Below are positions 19,342 through 27,999 of a stretch of 64,000 nt of DNA, in pieces. The notes under the pieces were generated by a model. It searched no databases. It saw only the letters and a program-made list of their open reading frames with translations, and was not told where the DNA came from. The DNA comes from Vibrio cyclitrophicus (lineage in GTDB: Bacteria > Pseudomonadota > Gammaproteobacteria > Enterobacterales > Vibrionaceae): positions 1,674,001 through 1,738,000 of the forward strand of contig NZ_AP025480.1 in assembly GCF_024347435.1 (NCBI RefSeq), written 5' to 3'. Both the position numbers and the translations under genes were made by a program. The stretch's first letter is position 1. The number at the start of each line of letters is the position of its first letter.

Positions 19342-20175
19342 ATGAAAATACTGAAAAACTACATAGCCCTTTCTCTGTCTGCTCTACTTCTGGGTTGCAC
19401 AAGCTACCCAGAACATGGCACCGGAGGATTAGCTGAAAGTTACGATTCCACAAACTATCTAAATTCAGATTTCTCGCCTGTTATGCCAGACGAACCTCTA
19501 GGCCCAGAACACGGCCTGCGTTTCGATTGGCAACTAGCAAAACTCCATCTAGATGCCCTAATACAGGAAGGGGCACGTTGGTGCTTCCCTGCAGCTGTCG
19601 TTCAAGCTATCGAAAAACAAAACCGTATCGCTCGTGAACTGCAAGGCGGATTGCTGTTAGATGCAGCTAACGATTTGGTTATCCAAAGAAAGCGCTTGAA
19701 TGAACTGGAAGTTCAACTTGATTACGTGACTTCTCAAGCGCGTTGCGAGCCACCTAAAAACGAAAACCAATTCCGTATGCAACTTTCTGTCATCCAGCAA
19801 CTGTACGATTTACTCAACGTCGACAACCAATTCGCTGAAAACTCAACTGAAGTTAACCCAAAATACATGGGACGACTTGCTGAAGCGACCAACCTATTGA
19901 AAGAACACAAATCGCTGGACTTAGTTGTCACTGGTCATGCCGATGCTTCAGGTCCTGAAGAATACAACGACAAACTGGCACTTGGACGTGCTAAACAAGT
20001 AGAACGTTATCTAACTATATTTGGGTTAGATGCTCTTAGAATTAAAGCTGTTTCTGTTGGTGAAACCGTACCACTTTTCGAAGGTGAAACAGACGGGACA
20101 CACCTGACCAATCGCCGAGTAAGTATTGAAATTATTTCGCCTGAAAATGCTGAGAAAATGGGAGGTGCGCTATGA
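19342..20175 (+). CDS. sypB: OmpA-like lipoprotein SypB
   Basis: 277 residues. The lipobox LLGC (Cys at about 19) predicts an outer membrane lipoprotein. The C-terminal third is an OmpA peptidoglycan-binding domain (VVTGHADASGPEEYND, LALGRAKQVERYL, NRRVSIEI). The middle part is helical. Its likely role is to anchor or organise the polysaccharide export channel at the envelope. The stop overlaps the sypC start as ATGA. Confidence 0.86.
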   Translation: MKILKNYIALSLSALLLGCTSYPEHGTGGLAESYDSTNYLNSDFSPVMPDEPLGPEHGLRFDWQLAKLHLDALIQEGARWCFPAAVVQAIEKQNRIARELQGGLLLDAANDLVIQRKRLNELEVQLDYVTSQARCEPPKNENQFRMQLSVIQQLYDLLNVDNQFAENSTEVNPKYMGRLAEATNLLKEHKSLDLVVTGHADASGPEEYNDKLALGRAKQVERYLTIFGLDALRIKAVSVGETVPLFEGETDGTHLTNRRVSIEIISPENAEKMGGAL

Positions 20176-22271
20176 AAATTATAATGACGCTGATTTTCAG
20201 TATCTCGCTTTGTTTTTCTACACTGACCACTGCTGAAGATGAGTTTACAGGTGCAGTACAAGTGGGCGATCTTATTCAAGTTAATGTACCCGGTGAAAGC
20301 ACTTTGAACACAGGCTTCCAAGTCGACAAGCGCGGCCGAATTACCCTTCCTGAAGTCGGCACTGTGTTTGTTGCGGGTTACGATAATGACCAATTAAATA
20401 AAGTAGTGTTAGAGGCACTGGCAACCGCTTACAAAGATCTATCAAACGCTTCCGTTTATGTGAAAGAACAGCAAATTATTATCTCTGTCCAAGGTTACGT
20501 TGAGCAACCTGGTGAGTACACATTGTCACTGGGTTCTAGCATTCAGATGGCATTGTATGCTGCGGGTGGTTTACGTCCCGGTGCACAATTAGACAAACTC
20601 ATCCTAAAGCGTGGCTCCGATAACACAGAATTTAACTACAAACGTTTCTTAGATTCAGGGGACGAATCAACTCTTCCAACCCTTCAATCGCTCGATTCGT
20701 TGTTTGTTCCAGCGTCTCCTTTAGTGGGCAACATTGAACAAGAGTTTGATGCCGCGAAGCTTGCTAACTCAGGTGATAGCGCTGATTCTCGTAACTCTAT
20801 CAAGGTTTTTGGTGAAGTAAATGCTCCAGGCTCTTTTACCTATAAAGAAAACTCAGACTTAGTCGACGTATTGATGCGATCTGGTGGCGTAACGCGTTAC
20901 GCAAGTGTCGAGCAAATCCGTGTTATCTCGAACAACACACCGACTCTGTTCAACTTAAAGCGCTATCTAGATTCTGGCGATGAAAGCATGCTTCCAATTC
21001 TCCGTCCGGGTTCAACGGTTTTTGTCCCTAAACAGGAAGAAGAGATTAAATCTGGTGCGAACACGGTTTATGTCATGGGTGAAGTTGCTGCGCCTGGTGC
21101 TTTTGAAGGAAAAAAAGGCGCGACCTTTATGGATATATTGGCTAACGCAGGAGGCCCTACTCGCTTTGCTGAATCGAGACAAATCCGTGTGATCAAATCC
21201 AACGGTCGCGTACTTAAGTTCGATCTAGCCGCTTATACAGAAGGTCTTGCAAATTCAGCTCCCCCTTCAATTCAAGCGGGTGATGCGATTTTTGTTCCTG
21301 AGAAAACAGACATGAACGAAAAATCATGGTTAAAAATCACACCAGACAGAGCCGTTAACGTGATTGGTGAAGTGAACCGACCTGGCCGTATCGAATGGTC
21401 AGATGAAATGAACTTCATGGGCTTGTTAGCACACGTTGGCGGTCCAACACTACGTGCAGACACCTCAAAGATTGAAGTTGTGACAGGTAGAAAGTTAGTT
21501 GTGTTTAATCTTGATGAGTTCATTAAAAATGGCGCACCGCGTGATCAAATGCCTTATATACGATCAGGTTCTATCGTAAGAGTGCACGACTTACCACAAG
21601 ACCCATCCGACAATAAATCACAATGGGTACGTCAAAGCTCAGACGCTTCAATCTACATTTTTGGACAAGTGAATGCGCCAGGTCGTTACCGCTTTACAAA
21701 AGACATGCACTTCTTAGATATCTTGTCAGCAGCTGATGGTCCAACTAAGGACGCTGACATACATAATGTTCGTGTTACACACCGCGATAAAACTTATTCT
21801 AAGGTCAGTAAACTGAACCTGTCGCTGTATTTTGAAACAGGTGATGAATCGTTACTGCCAAACGTAACTACTGGGGATACAATCTACATCCCAGAAAAAG
21901 GCAAAAACTGGTTAGATACACCAAAAGAAGAGACGGTTCGTGTCCTTGGTGCCATTAACAACCCTGGTCGATATGTGTTTAATGACAACATGACCATTCT
22001 TGATATCTTGGCCGAAGCCGCAGGCCCTACAGACAGTGCTTACGTAGAAAAAATTACCATTGTGAACATGTCTTGCTGCCAAGGGCAAGCTCGCACCTTT
22101 GACCTTGTTGAATTTAGTAAAACTGCCAATATTTACAACCTACCGGTGCTGCGCGCAGGAGACACGATTTACATCCCTGACCGCCGTGAAAGCTTTATTG
22201 AAAAAGCACGTGTAGGTTTAGACGACATCTTACGCATCACGACCACTATCGTCCTAATAGGAGCTTTATAA
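20172..22271 (+). CDS. sypC: Polysaccharide export outer membrane protein SypC (multi-SLBB)
   Basis: 699 residues with signal peptide (about 1-20), a Wza-type export domain at about 25-108 (VQVGDLIQVNVPGES), then six SLBB-type repeats. These start with GYVEQPGEY, GEVNAPGSF, GEVAAPGAF, GEVNRPGRI, GQVNAPGRY and GAINNPGRY. A short hydrophobic C-terminus follows (ILRITTTIVLIGAL). Wza of Escherichia coli has about 380 residues and fewer repeats, so this is a long channel protein that may span more of the periplasm. Overlaps sypD (TAATG). Confidence 0.9.
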   Translation: MKIIMTLIFSISLCFSTLTTAEDEFTGAVQVGDLIQVNVPGESTLNTGFQVDKRGRITLPEVGTVFVAGYDNDQLNKVVLEALATAYKDLSNASVYVKEQQIIISVQGYVEQPGEYTLSLGSSIQMALYAAGGLRPGAQLDKLILKRGSDNTEFNYKRFLDSGDESTLPTLQSLDSLFVPASPLVGNIEQEFDAAKLANSGDSADSRNSIKVFGEVNAPGSFTYKENSDLVDVLMRSGGVTRYASVEQIRVISNNTPTLFNLKRYLDSGDESMLPILRPGSTVFVPKQEEEIKSGANTVYVMGEVAAPGAFEGKKGATFMDILANAGGPTRFAESRQIRVIKSNGRVLKFDLAAYTEGLANSAPPSIQAGDAIFVPEKTDMNEKSWLKITPDRAVNVIGEVNRPGRIEWSDEMNFMGLLAHVGGPTLRADTSKIEVVTGRKLVVFNLDEFIKNGAPRDQMPYIRSGSIVRVHDLPQDPSDNKSQWVRQSSDASIYIFGQVNAPGRYRFTKDMHFLDILSAADGPTKDADIHNVRVTHRDKTYSKVSKLNLSLYFETGDESLLPNVTTGDTIYIPEKGKNWLDTPKEETVRVLGAINNPGRYVFNDNMTILDILAEAAGPTDSAYVEKITIVNMSCCQGQARTFDLVEFSKTANIYNLPVLRAGDTIYIPDRRESFIEKARVGLDDILRITTTIVLIGAL

Positions 22272-22960
22272 TGACTATTTCAGCAACACATGCCGAAGTT
22301 GAACAATTGTACCTAGCTTCAGAACTTAACGATCAACGTTCAATTTGTGTCACTGCTTGCCACTCTGGTGACGGCGTAACATCTGTTGCTACTGCACTTG
22401 CAGAGCGTTTCTTATTGGCGGGTCATTCGACTCTATATGTTGATCTTAACTTGTTTAATCCCGCTTTTAAGAATGTGAACGTGCTTGAAGAAGATCAATC
22501 GGGGCAACTTATTGAACACATCGAATCACAGCGCATGTTCATAGGTGTCCCAGCTCCGGACGTGGTATCGACTCAATTGGCATATAAAGACCCAGCAACG
22601 CTTCAAAAAGCAGTGACTCAATGGTTAGAAAAGTATGACCGTGTGATCGTTGACACCTCACCTTTACTCAATATTAATAAAGGAAATATTCCAGCTCAAT
22701 CGGTTGCGAGTGCTTGTGATGGTGCGCTGCTGGTTGTTGCTTACGGAGAAACATCAATCCATCACCTTGCTCAAGCGAAGAAATTACTCGAAGCGAAGAG
22801 TATTTCTATGATGGGTTGTGTGATGAACATGAAACAACACCCTAGTTTTGCTCAAGAGCTTGTTAGACAGGTGAATCGGATGAAGTTTATCCCTCAAAAA
22901 GTTCGCGACAACTTGGCGAATAGACTTCATCGCAATGAATTCTTGAATTTACCAATGTGA
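22271..22960 (+). CDS. sypD: BY-kinase-like protein SypD with altered P-loop
   Basis: 229 residues of the CpsD/CapB/Wzc kinase fold: P-loop region CHSGDGVTS at about 36-44, Walker A' VDLNLFNP, Walker B VIVDTSPLL. The invariant lysine of the P-loop (GxGKS/T) is replaced by Val, A' lacks the usual second Asp and Arg, and no tyrosine cluster is present at the C-terminus. It probably still partners the Wzz-like SypO in chain-length control, but kinase activity is doubtful. Last gene of the sypA-D group. Confidence 0.85.
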   Translation: MTISATHAEVEQLYLASELNDQRSICVTACHSGDGVTSVATALAERFLLAGHSTLYVDLNLFNPAFKNVNVLEEDQSGQLIEHIESQRMFIGVPAPDVVSTQLAYKDPATLQKAVTQWLEKYDRVIVDTSPLLNINKGNIPAQSVASACDGALLVVAYGETSIHHLAQAKKLLEAKSISMMGCVMNMKQHPSFAQELVRQVNRMKFIPQKVRDNLANRLHRNEFLNLPM

Positions 22961-22963
22961 TGG

Positions 22964-22988
22964 CCTAATTCTTCAACAGAATTAGGTT
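22964..22988 (+). terminator. Stem-loop after sypD
   Basis: CCTAATTCT (22964-22972) pairs with AGAATTAGG (22978-22986), 9 bp, followed only by TTTC. A weak terminator or an RNA 3'-end stem. Confidence 0.55.
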
Positions 22989-23572
22989 TCGGTACCATTT
23001 GTATCAAATACTTTGAGCTCGTCAGATAATAAGATTTAAATAGCATTTACTCGCTGCCATTCTAAAGTGACAGAGACCTGTTTAGTCGTTTCCCTTTACT
23101 TTTCACTCAAATCAAAATTGATAATTTTTGCCGAAATTAACTGTTAAAATCAGATTTTAAAGCACATTCAACGCATTTCACACTCGCCAATCATGGTCTT
23201 AGCACCTTCAAATCCACTCTAAAATCAACACCTCTGTGCCTAATTTCGCTGGAATGTGACCCAGACTGTTAAAGTGCCACGTAGATCGCATCAAAGATGG
23301 AATTTGTACGATTATTCCCTAAGATTATAAATAGAGGTGGTTTTTGACGAATTTGTAATAGTTTGACAAAGTTATCCGATGGCTGTGAAACACAGTGGAT
23401 GAATCAAGCGAATCACACTTATCTGCTTTGCGCGCTTATCTACTCTGTTTTATCCCATCCCTCCTTCTGCTCAAATGGTTCAATACACGGAAAGGATCAC
23501 CATCGAGCAATTTAGTTAGTCAAGTGACCTTGATTAGCTTGGTTGTATTATTAAAGAGAAAGGAAACTCAAT
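22989..23572. other. 584-bp region between sypD and the betaine transporter
   Basis: No convincing gene. It should carry the promoter of the transporter operon. No SypG-like dyad or GG-N10-GC motif was found, so the transporter is probably not part of the SypG regulon. A small hairpin CTGTG-AAA-CACAG lies near 23384. Confidence 0.5.
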
Positions 23573-24565
23573 ATGAAATACAAGTTAAGCTCCGTATTTT
23601 TGTTAGTAGCAGCAGCCAGCGGTAATGCTAACGCTGGAGAATGTGGCAGCGTAACAATCGCAGATATGAACTGGAACTCTGCAACACTGATCGCCAATAT
23701 CGACCAATTCATCTTAGAACATGGTTATGGTTGTGACGCTGAACTTATCCCTGGTGACACCATGCCAACTGGCACTTCTATGATTGAAAAAGGCCAACCC
23801 GATGTCGCACCAGAACTTTGGAGTAACAGCCTTAAAGACGCACTTGATAAAGGTGTGAACGAGAAACGCCTCCGCTATGCAGGAAAAGCACTAGTAAACG
23901 GTGGTGAAGAAGGCTTTTGGGTTCCAGCTTACTTAGTTAAACAGTACCCGGAGATGGCGACCATCGAAGGTGTACGTAAAAACGCAAGCATGTTTAAACA
24001 CCCTGAGGACCCAGATACATCTGCATTCTACAGTTGTCCAGCTGGTTGGAACTGCCAAATTAGTGCCGGAAACTTGTTTGAAGCGCTTAAGTTAGAAGAT
24101 AGCGGCTTCACTATTGTTGACCCAGGATCGAGTGCCGGTTTATCTGGGTCGATCGCAAAAGCTTACGAACGCGAAGAAGCTTGGTTTGGTTATTACTGGG
24201 CACCGACTGCCGTTCTTGGTAAATACGACATGGTGAAAGTTGACTTTGGAAGTGGCGTTGACGAACAAGAGTTCCTTAACTGTACAACTAAAGAAGACTG
24301 TGACTCACCGAAAGCTACCATGTACCCGCCTTCGCCAGTCCATACTATTACGACAGAAAGTTTTGCGTCACGCGCACCCGAAGCGTACGACTACTTTACT
24401 AAGCGTGGTTTCACTAACGACAAAATGAACTCACTTCTTGCTTGGATGGAAGATAACCAAGCAGATGGTGAAGAAGCGAGTATCCATTTCTTGAGCGAGT
24501 TCCCAGAAGTGTGGCACCCATGGGTTTCGGAAGAAGTGGCTAAGAAAGTTGAAGCTGAGCTGTGA
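23573..24565 (+). CDS. Glycine betaine-type ABC transporter binding protein
   Basis: 330 residues with signal peptide ending near NANA-GECG. The OpuAC-type fold is indicated by VTIADMNWNSATLIANIDQF at the mature start and by Trp/Tyr residues (PELWSN, FGYYWAPTAVL) that could form the aromatic cage for a quaternary amine. Four extra cysteines (CPAGWNC, NCTTKEDC) suggest disulfides. A good ribosome site AAAGGAAA precedes it. Substrate could be glycine betaine, proline betaine, choline or a related solute. First gene of a three-gene transporter set inside the syp locus. Confidence 0.85.
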   Translation: MKYKLSSVFLLVAAASGNANAGECGSVTIADMNWNSATLIANIDQFILEHGYGCDAELIPGDTMPTGTSMIEKGQPDVAPELWSNSLKDALDKGVNEKRLRYAGKALVNGGEEGFWVPAYLVKQYPEMATIEGVRKNASMFKHPEDPDTSAFYSCPAGWNCQISAGNLFEALKLEDSGFTIVDPGSSAGLSGSIAKAYEREEAWFGYYWAPTAVLGKYDMVKVDFGSGVDEQEFLNCTTKEDCDSPKATMYPPSPVHTITTESFASRAPEAYDYFTKRGFTNDKMNSLLAWMEDNQADGEEASIHFLSEFPEVWHPWVSEEVAKKVEAEL

Positions 24566-24727
24566 TACTACGTTTGGCAATAGCCAAACTTACTAAGTTT
24601 GATCGCCGTTATTTTTGAACATCGCTAGATTCACTGATAGCTAGGAGTCAACGATAACTGCAGTTCAACAATCATTACGCTCAATAAAATGGAAATAACG
24701 TCGCTATACTTGATGTTATTCATGATT

Positions 24728-24806
24728 CGGAGCCTTGTTCGCTAACACTACTTTAATTACCCCTAACTTATAAAAATGGGGTTAGCTTAGCGAACAAGTG
24801 GCTCCG
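24728..24806. repeat. Long imperfect inverted repeat before the permease gene
   Basis: CGGAGCCTTGTTCGCTAA (24728-24745) is matched in reverse complement by TTAGCGAACAAGTGGCTCCG (24787-24806) with one extra T. An inner ACCCC/GGGGT stem lies at 24759-24782. It is 18 bases before the permease start, so it could reduce downstream expression or protect the binding-protein message. Confidence 0.7.
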
Positions 24807-24824
24807 GACTATAAGGATATAAAA

Positions 24825-25724
24825 ATGGCTGACAGCAATTGGTTATCAAGCTTTCCTGAGATGGAACGCTCTGATTTGCGAGCAATAAAAAAGGCGCTAG
24901 ATGGCGCATACCGTGAATTTTCCCGTGAATACGGAGAAATGATCGAATCACTATTTGATCCCCTTCTTTCCTTCCTTGTTTGGTTTGAAAAACTCCTTAT
25001 TTCGACCCCTTGGCTTATCGTACTTGGCGTTTGTACCGCTCTAGTTTACGCCGCGAGTCGTTCTTGGAAATTGGCTTTGGGTTGTGTCTGCTCCCTGCTT
25101 CTCATCGGTTACTTTGGTATGTGGGAAGATACGATGCGGACACTCAGTATTATAACAGTATGTACTTTAGTCTCCATTTTCTTAGGGATCCCAATTGGTA
25201 TCGCGATGGCTCGTTCTAATCGCGTGCAATCAATCGTGACACCACTCCTCGACATCATGCAGACCATGCCTGCGTTCGTTTACCTAATCCCAGTAGTGAT
25301 GCTTTTGGGTATTGGTAAAATCCCAGGTTTAATCGCCGTTGTGATTTACGCTATCCCACCAGTAATTCGTCTTACTAACCTTGGTATACGCTTAGTAGAT
25401 AAAGAAGTGTTAGAAGCCGCGACAGCATTTGGGGCAAGTAAGAAACAACGTTTGTGGGGTGTTCAGTTACCGCTTGCGATGCCAACGATTATGGCCGGTA
25501 TCAACCAAACCATCATGATGGCACTGTCTATGGTTGTTATCGCCTCAATGATTGGCGTTAAAGGCTTAGGGCAACCGGTTCTTAAATCAATCACTAACCA
25601 ATATTTCACTTTAGGCCTAATGAATGGTTTCGCGATTGTGGCTTTGGCTATCTTATTTGACCGAGCTTCACAAGCTTATGCACGTAGAACCAACGCACAC
25701 CTAGGAGGATTCAAACATGACTAA
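24825..25724 (+). CDS. Glycine betaine-type ABC transporter permease
   Basis: 299 residues from ATG 24825, with AAGGATAT upstream; an in-frame GTG at 24798 lies within the hairpin. An N-terminal amphipathic part (about 1-50) is followed by six or so membrane segments, with the ProW/OpuAB motif LDIMQTMPAFVYLIPVVMLL and the EAA loop LEAATAFGASKKQRLW. It pairs with the ATPase to import compatible solute for osmoprotection. The 3' end overlaps the ATPase gene by 8 bases. Confidence 0.88.
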   Translation: MADSNWLSSFPEMERSDLRAIKKALDGAYREFSREYGEMIESLFDPLLSFLVWFEKLLISTPWLIVLGVCTALVYAASRSWKLALGCVCSLLLIGYFGMWEDTMRTLSIITVCTLVSIFLGIPIGIAMARSNRVQSIVTPLLDIMQTMPAFVYLIPVVMLLGIGKIPGLIAVVIYAIPPVIRLTNLGIRLVDKEVLEAATAFGASKKQRLWGVQLPLAMPTIMAGINQTIMMALSMVVIASMIGVKGLGQPVLKSITNQYFTLGLMNGFAIVALAILFDRASQAYARRTNAHLGGFKHD

Positions 25725-26961
25725 ACCATTGATTGAAATTAGTGGTCTATACAAAGTGTTTGGACCAAAACCAATGTCAGTGATGAACCGAGTTACCAAC
25801 GGTGAGCACAAAGATGCCATATTGGCAGACACTGGTCACACTGTTGGTTTAAAAGAGATTAACCTAGAAATTAACCGTGGCGAGATATTCGTTATCATGG
25901 GGCTTTCTGGTTCTGGTAAATCGACACTAATTCGTCACTTCAACCGCCTAATTGACCCGACTCAAGGTAAGATCACTGTCGAAGGTATTGATGTCATGAA
26001 CCTTAATACCAAAGAACTAGAAGAGTTTCGACGCCATAAAATGTCGATGGTTTTTCAACGTTTTGGTTTAATGCCCCATCGAACGGTCATTGAAAACGTT
26101 GCGTACGGTCTCGAAGTCCAAGGGATCAAGAAACAGCAGCGGCTAGCAAAGGCGACTGAGTGGCTTGAAACCGTTGGGCTTAAGGGTTATGAGCAACAAT
26201 ACCCTGCTCAACTCTCTGGCGGTCAACAACAACGTGTCGGCTTATCGCGTGCTTTATGTACTGACGCTGAAATTCTACTGATGGATGAAGCCTTCTCGGC
26301 GCTCGATCCGTTGATTCGAAGTGAAATGCAAGATCAACTGATCGAGCTACAAGAGAAACTTCATAAAACGATTATCTTCATCACCCACGATCTCGACGAG
26401 GCACTACGTTTAGGTGACCGAATTGCAATTTTGAAAGATGGTGAGTTGGTCCAACAAGGTACGCCTCACGAAATTCTGCTTAACCCTGCGGATGATTATG
26501 TTGAAGCATTTGTAAAAGACGTGAACCGCGCGCGTGCATTAACGGTTGAGACGGTGATGCAGCCTCCTCTTTACCGCATCACTTCAGAAACGATTGAAGG
26601 TGCGCTTGCTCAAATGAAGATGCTGAAAAACGATTACGCTTACCACGTAACAGATGAGGGCTATCAAGGCTTAGTCACTCAAGAAAGCCTGCAAGACGCC
26701 GTGGAAGATGTGTCAGTACACGACTTCAGTGAAGAGATATATGAGGAAGTACCAGCGGTACTTCCTGATGCTGTTATCGAAGAAATATTGCCTGATACAA
26801 TGTCATGTGATTACTCCCTACCTGTTGTTGATGAAGATGGTAATCTTAAAGGCGAACTAGAACGAAGTGCTGTTGCTGAAATATTCACTGAGAATAGCGA
26901 GGAAGAAGTAGAGCCAGCGCCAAAGCCGAAACCAAAGATTGATATTGATAAGGCTTCTTAG
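25717..26961 (+). CDS. Glycine betaine-type ABC transporter ATPase (ProV/OpuAA-like)
   Basis: 414 residues. ATPase domain at about 5-275 has Walker A GLSGSGKST, signature LSGGQQQRVGLSRAL and Walker B ILLMDEAFSALDP. Two CBS-like repeats follow (about 285-400), the ionic-strength sensing part in this family, then a Pro/Lys-rich tail. The N-terminal stretch FGPKPMSVMNRVTNGEHKD resembles the ProV group. Imports osmoprotectant under high salt. A strong terminator follows. Confidence 0.9.
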   Translation: MTKPLIEISGLYKVFGPKPMSVMNRVTNGEHKDAILADTGHTVGLKEINLEINRGEIFVIMGLSGSGKSTLIRHFNRLIDPTQGKITVEGIDVMNLNTKELEEFRRHKMSMVFQRFGLMPHRTVIENVAYGLEVQGIKKQQRLAKATEWLETVGLKGYEQQYPAQLSGGQQQRVGLSRALCTDAEILLMDEAFSALDPLIRSEMQDQLIELQEKLHKTIIFITHDLDEALRLGDRIAILKDGELVQQGTPHEILLNPADDYVEAFVKDVNRARALTVETVMQPPLYRITSETIEGALAQMKMLKNDYAYHVTDEGYQGLVTQESLQDAVEDVSVHDFSEEIYEEVPAVLPDAVIEEILPDTMSCDYSLPVVDEDGNLKGELERSAVAEIFTENSEEEVEPAPKPKPKIDIDKAS

Positions 26962-27350
26962 CTTAATTTGTTCGCTCTTAAGCTCTTAAGCTTTTAAGCT
27001 TCGGAGTTTATGTTAGTTGGCACTTAACTAACTGCAATAGCCTAGGCCACTGTATGAATAAATCCAGTGGCCTTTTTCTTTTCTTAGCTTTCAGCGTGCG
27101 TCTCTTTGCTTGTCATTCTGACTCAATCTAATGCAAATTCGTTTACTAATCATCTAAGTTCATATTTCTTGAGTAAATATTAGAAAAATCAGAGTATTAC
27201 TTCTATAACTTTACTAGATACACACTTCCATATTAACTGATTCATGCCATGGTTTTTAAGCCAAGCAGTTGAAATTATTCTAGAAAATGACTAAAACTTA
27301 ATAATACTCATGGATATTAGCCTCAAGCTAACGTATTTCCTCAACACACA
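26962..27350. other. Intergenic region between transporter and Hpt gene
   Basis: 389 bp. Apart from the terminator at 27044 it is AT-rich. Near 26971-27000 there is a short run of AAGCT/TTAAG repeats. No SypG-type dyad or sigma54 motif was seen before the Hpt gene. Confidence 0.5.
27044..27080 (+). terminator. Terminator of the betaine transporter operon
   Basis: AGGCCACTG (27044-27052) pairs with CAGTGGCCT (27065-27073) and is followed by TTTTTCTTTT. Classic intrinsic terminator. Confidence 0.92.
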
Positions 27351-27788
27351 ATGAAAGGATTTAGTGTGAATAATTCGACTTTAGCTTCAGAGACATCTGC
27401 TGGTTTGAATGAACAAGCGAATGCACAACTGGCCGATACAGAGCTTGTAGATGAAAGTATCTTAGAACAAATGATTCGTGATACGAGTGCAGAGATTATT
27501 CCAATTTTAATCGATCATTACGTAGAAGAATCACAAATCCGTTTGGCCGCAGTAAGACAAGCAGCCAAAAATAACGATATTCAAGCTCTAGAGTTTGAAG
27601 TTCATACCGTCGGCAGCACTGCACTCGCGTTAGGTAACCGCCCTCTGTCTGTGCTCGCTCGAACGTTAGAAAAACAATGTTTAGAACAAAAGCATGATGA
27701 AGTATTTCTTAGAGTTGATGAACTGTTAGAGCTTGCAGAACGTTCGATTAAAGCCCTACTAAAAAGAAAAGACCAAGGCTTTGGTTAA
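27351..27788 (+). CDS. Stand-alone Hpt (histidine phosphotransfer) protein
   Basis: 145 residues from ATG 27351; a GTG at 27366 with AAAGGA just before it is an alternative start. A single helical Hpt domain occupies about 33-140 with His85 in EVHTVGSTALALGN, lacking the usual Lys-Gly after the histidine. There is no kinase, receiver or membrane part. It stands where sypE-sypF would be, just before sypG. In Vibrio fischeri the Hpt domain of SypF is what passes phosphate to SypG, so this protein likely does that alone. Confidence 0.85.
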   Translation: MKGFSVNNSTLASETSAGLNEQANAQLADTELVDESILEQMIRDTSAEIIPILIDHYVEESQIRLAAVRQAAKNNDIQALEFEVHTVGSTALALGNRPLSVLARTLEKQCLEQKHDEVFLRVDELLELAERSIKALLKRKDQGFG

Positions 27789-27999
27789 ACCTATTTGAAT
27801 ATCAATGTTGGCTAGTTGCCGCTATAACATCACTCTTGTAAAGACAAGCTTAAGCATAGTCAGTGTCAGCGATCGCTAAAGCCAATTGTTTATTAGAATA
27901 TTGCATGCGGTAGGTAACAATTACACTAGTTTCGTATTGATGGTCACATATCACTATGTTATTGATTGGTTAGGATAAAGTTTCAAAAGGAATTATACA

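Noticed and set aside
23395..23625. Open frame of 76 codons before the betaine binding protein
   Set aside because: It overlaps the real gene's start and signal peptide in another frame, with odd composition and no ribosome site.
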